Shown one piece after another: positions 41,181 to 41,248 of a DNA stretch of 41,248 nt. The position numbers and the translations under genes were made by a program. Each line of letters opens with the position of its first letter. Positions within the stretch are counted from its first letter, which is position 1. Source of the stretch: Deltaproteobacteria bacterium (GTDB taxonomy: Bacteria > Desulfobacterota > Desulfobacteria > Desulfobacterales > C00003060); assembly GCA_003647275.1 (NCBI GenBank), contig QMMN01000019.1, positions 1 through 41,248 on the forward strand, in the 5' to 3' direction. The notes beneath the pieces were generated by a model, which was not told the origin of the DNA, did not search any database, and saw only the letters and a list, made by a program, of their open reading frames with translations.

Positions 41181-41248
41181 TTCCACTTTACTAAAAGTTG
41201 TAGCCCATAAATTTCAGCAAATAGCACATAATGATTTCAATAACTTAC

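Overview
This window is one long run of same-strand (minus) envelope genes that reads from fabZ at the right edge down to a DUF4416 gene at the left edge. I count 33 protein genes and no rRNA, tRNA, CRISPR array or intact transposon. The gene set (LpxI in place of LpxH, DUF374 acyltransferase, DUF4416, five GT9 heptosyltransferases, split-spacer layout) suggests a Gram-negative bacterium of the deltaproteobacterial / Desulfobacterota type. That placement is inferred from gene families, not from a marker gene.

Right third (about 25.7-41.0 kb): the late lipid A / Kdo / LPS export block. In transcription order it holds fabZ, lpxA, lpxI, a Gfo/Idh oxidoreductase (GnnA-like candidate), lpxB, a DUF374 acyltransferase, msbA, lptF, lptG, waaA (Kdo transferase), lpxK, an LpxL-type acyltransferase and waaF. 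Together these make UDP-diacylglucosamine, disaccharide, Kdo-lipid A and its export machinery. lpxC, lpxD, lptB and the Kdo and ADP-heptose synthesis genes are not in the window.

Middle (about 15.7-25.6 kb): inner-core assembly. It holds an accessory AAA ATPase/DUF4143 gene, waaC, a GT4 enzyme, an SDR epimerase, a 57-residue Trm112-like zinc-ribbon protein, a membrane-anchored polysaccharide deacetylase, a WaaE-type GT2 enzyme, a WaaQ-type GT9 enzyme and a WaaG-type GT4 enzyme.

Left third (0.5-15.7 kb): a decoration block with two more GT9 enzymes, four GT4 enzymes, two glutamine-dependent AsnB-type amidotransferases, a NodU/CmcH-type carbamoyltransferase, UDP-glucose 6-dehydrogenase and DUF4416. 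The likely output is a core oligosaccharide or short glycan carrying uronic acids, possibly amidated and O-carbamoylated. No flippase, polymerase, chain-length regulator or ligase gene is visible.

The most unusual feature is the non-coding DNA. Nearly every spacer is built from one of several repeat families: (A) 9-10 bp iterations of GTG(N2-3)CTAAA, often as facing arms; (B) iterations of CGTGTCCG arranged as long hairpins; (C) a 140-245 bp multi-hairpin element in four copies, whose stems differ in sequence between copies but stay self-complementary; (D/E) iterations of ATTGGAAT and of TGACCAATGAC-like units. Several of these supply or abut stop codons, and three leak into the apparent N-termini of downstream genes, so the correct starts lie inside the longest open frames. 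Family C, with its compensatory stem changes, is the best candidate here for something undescribed.
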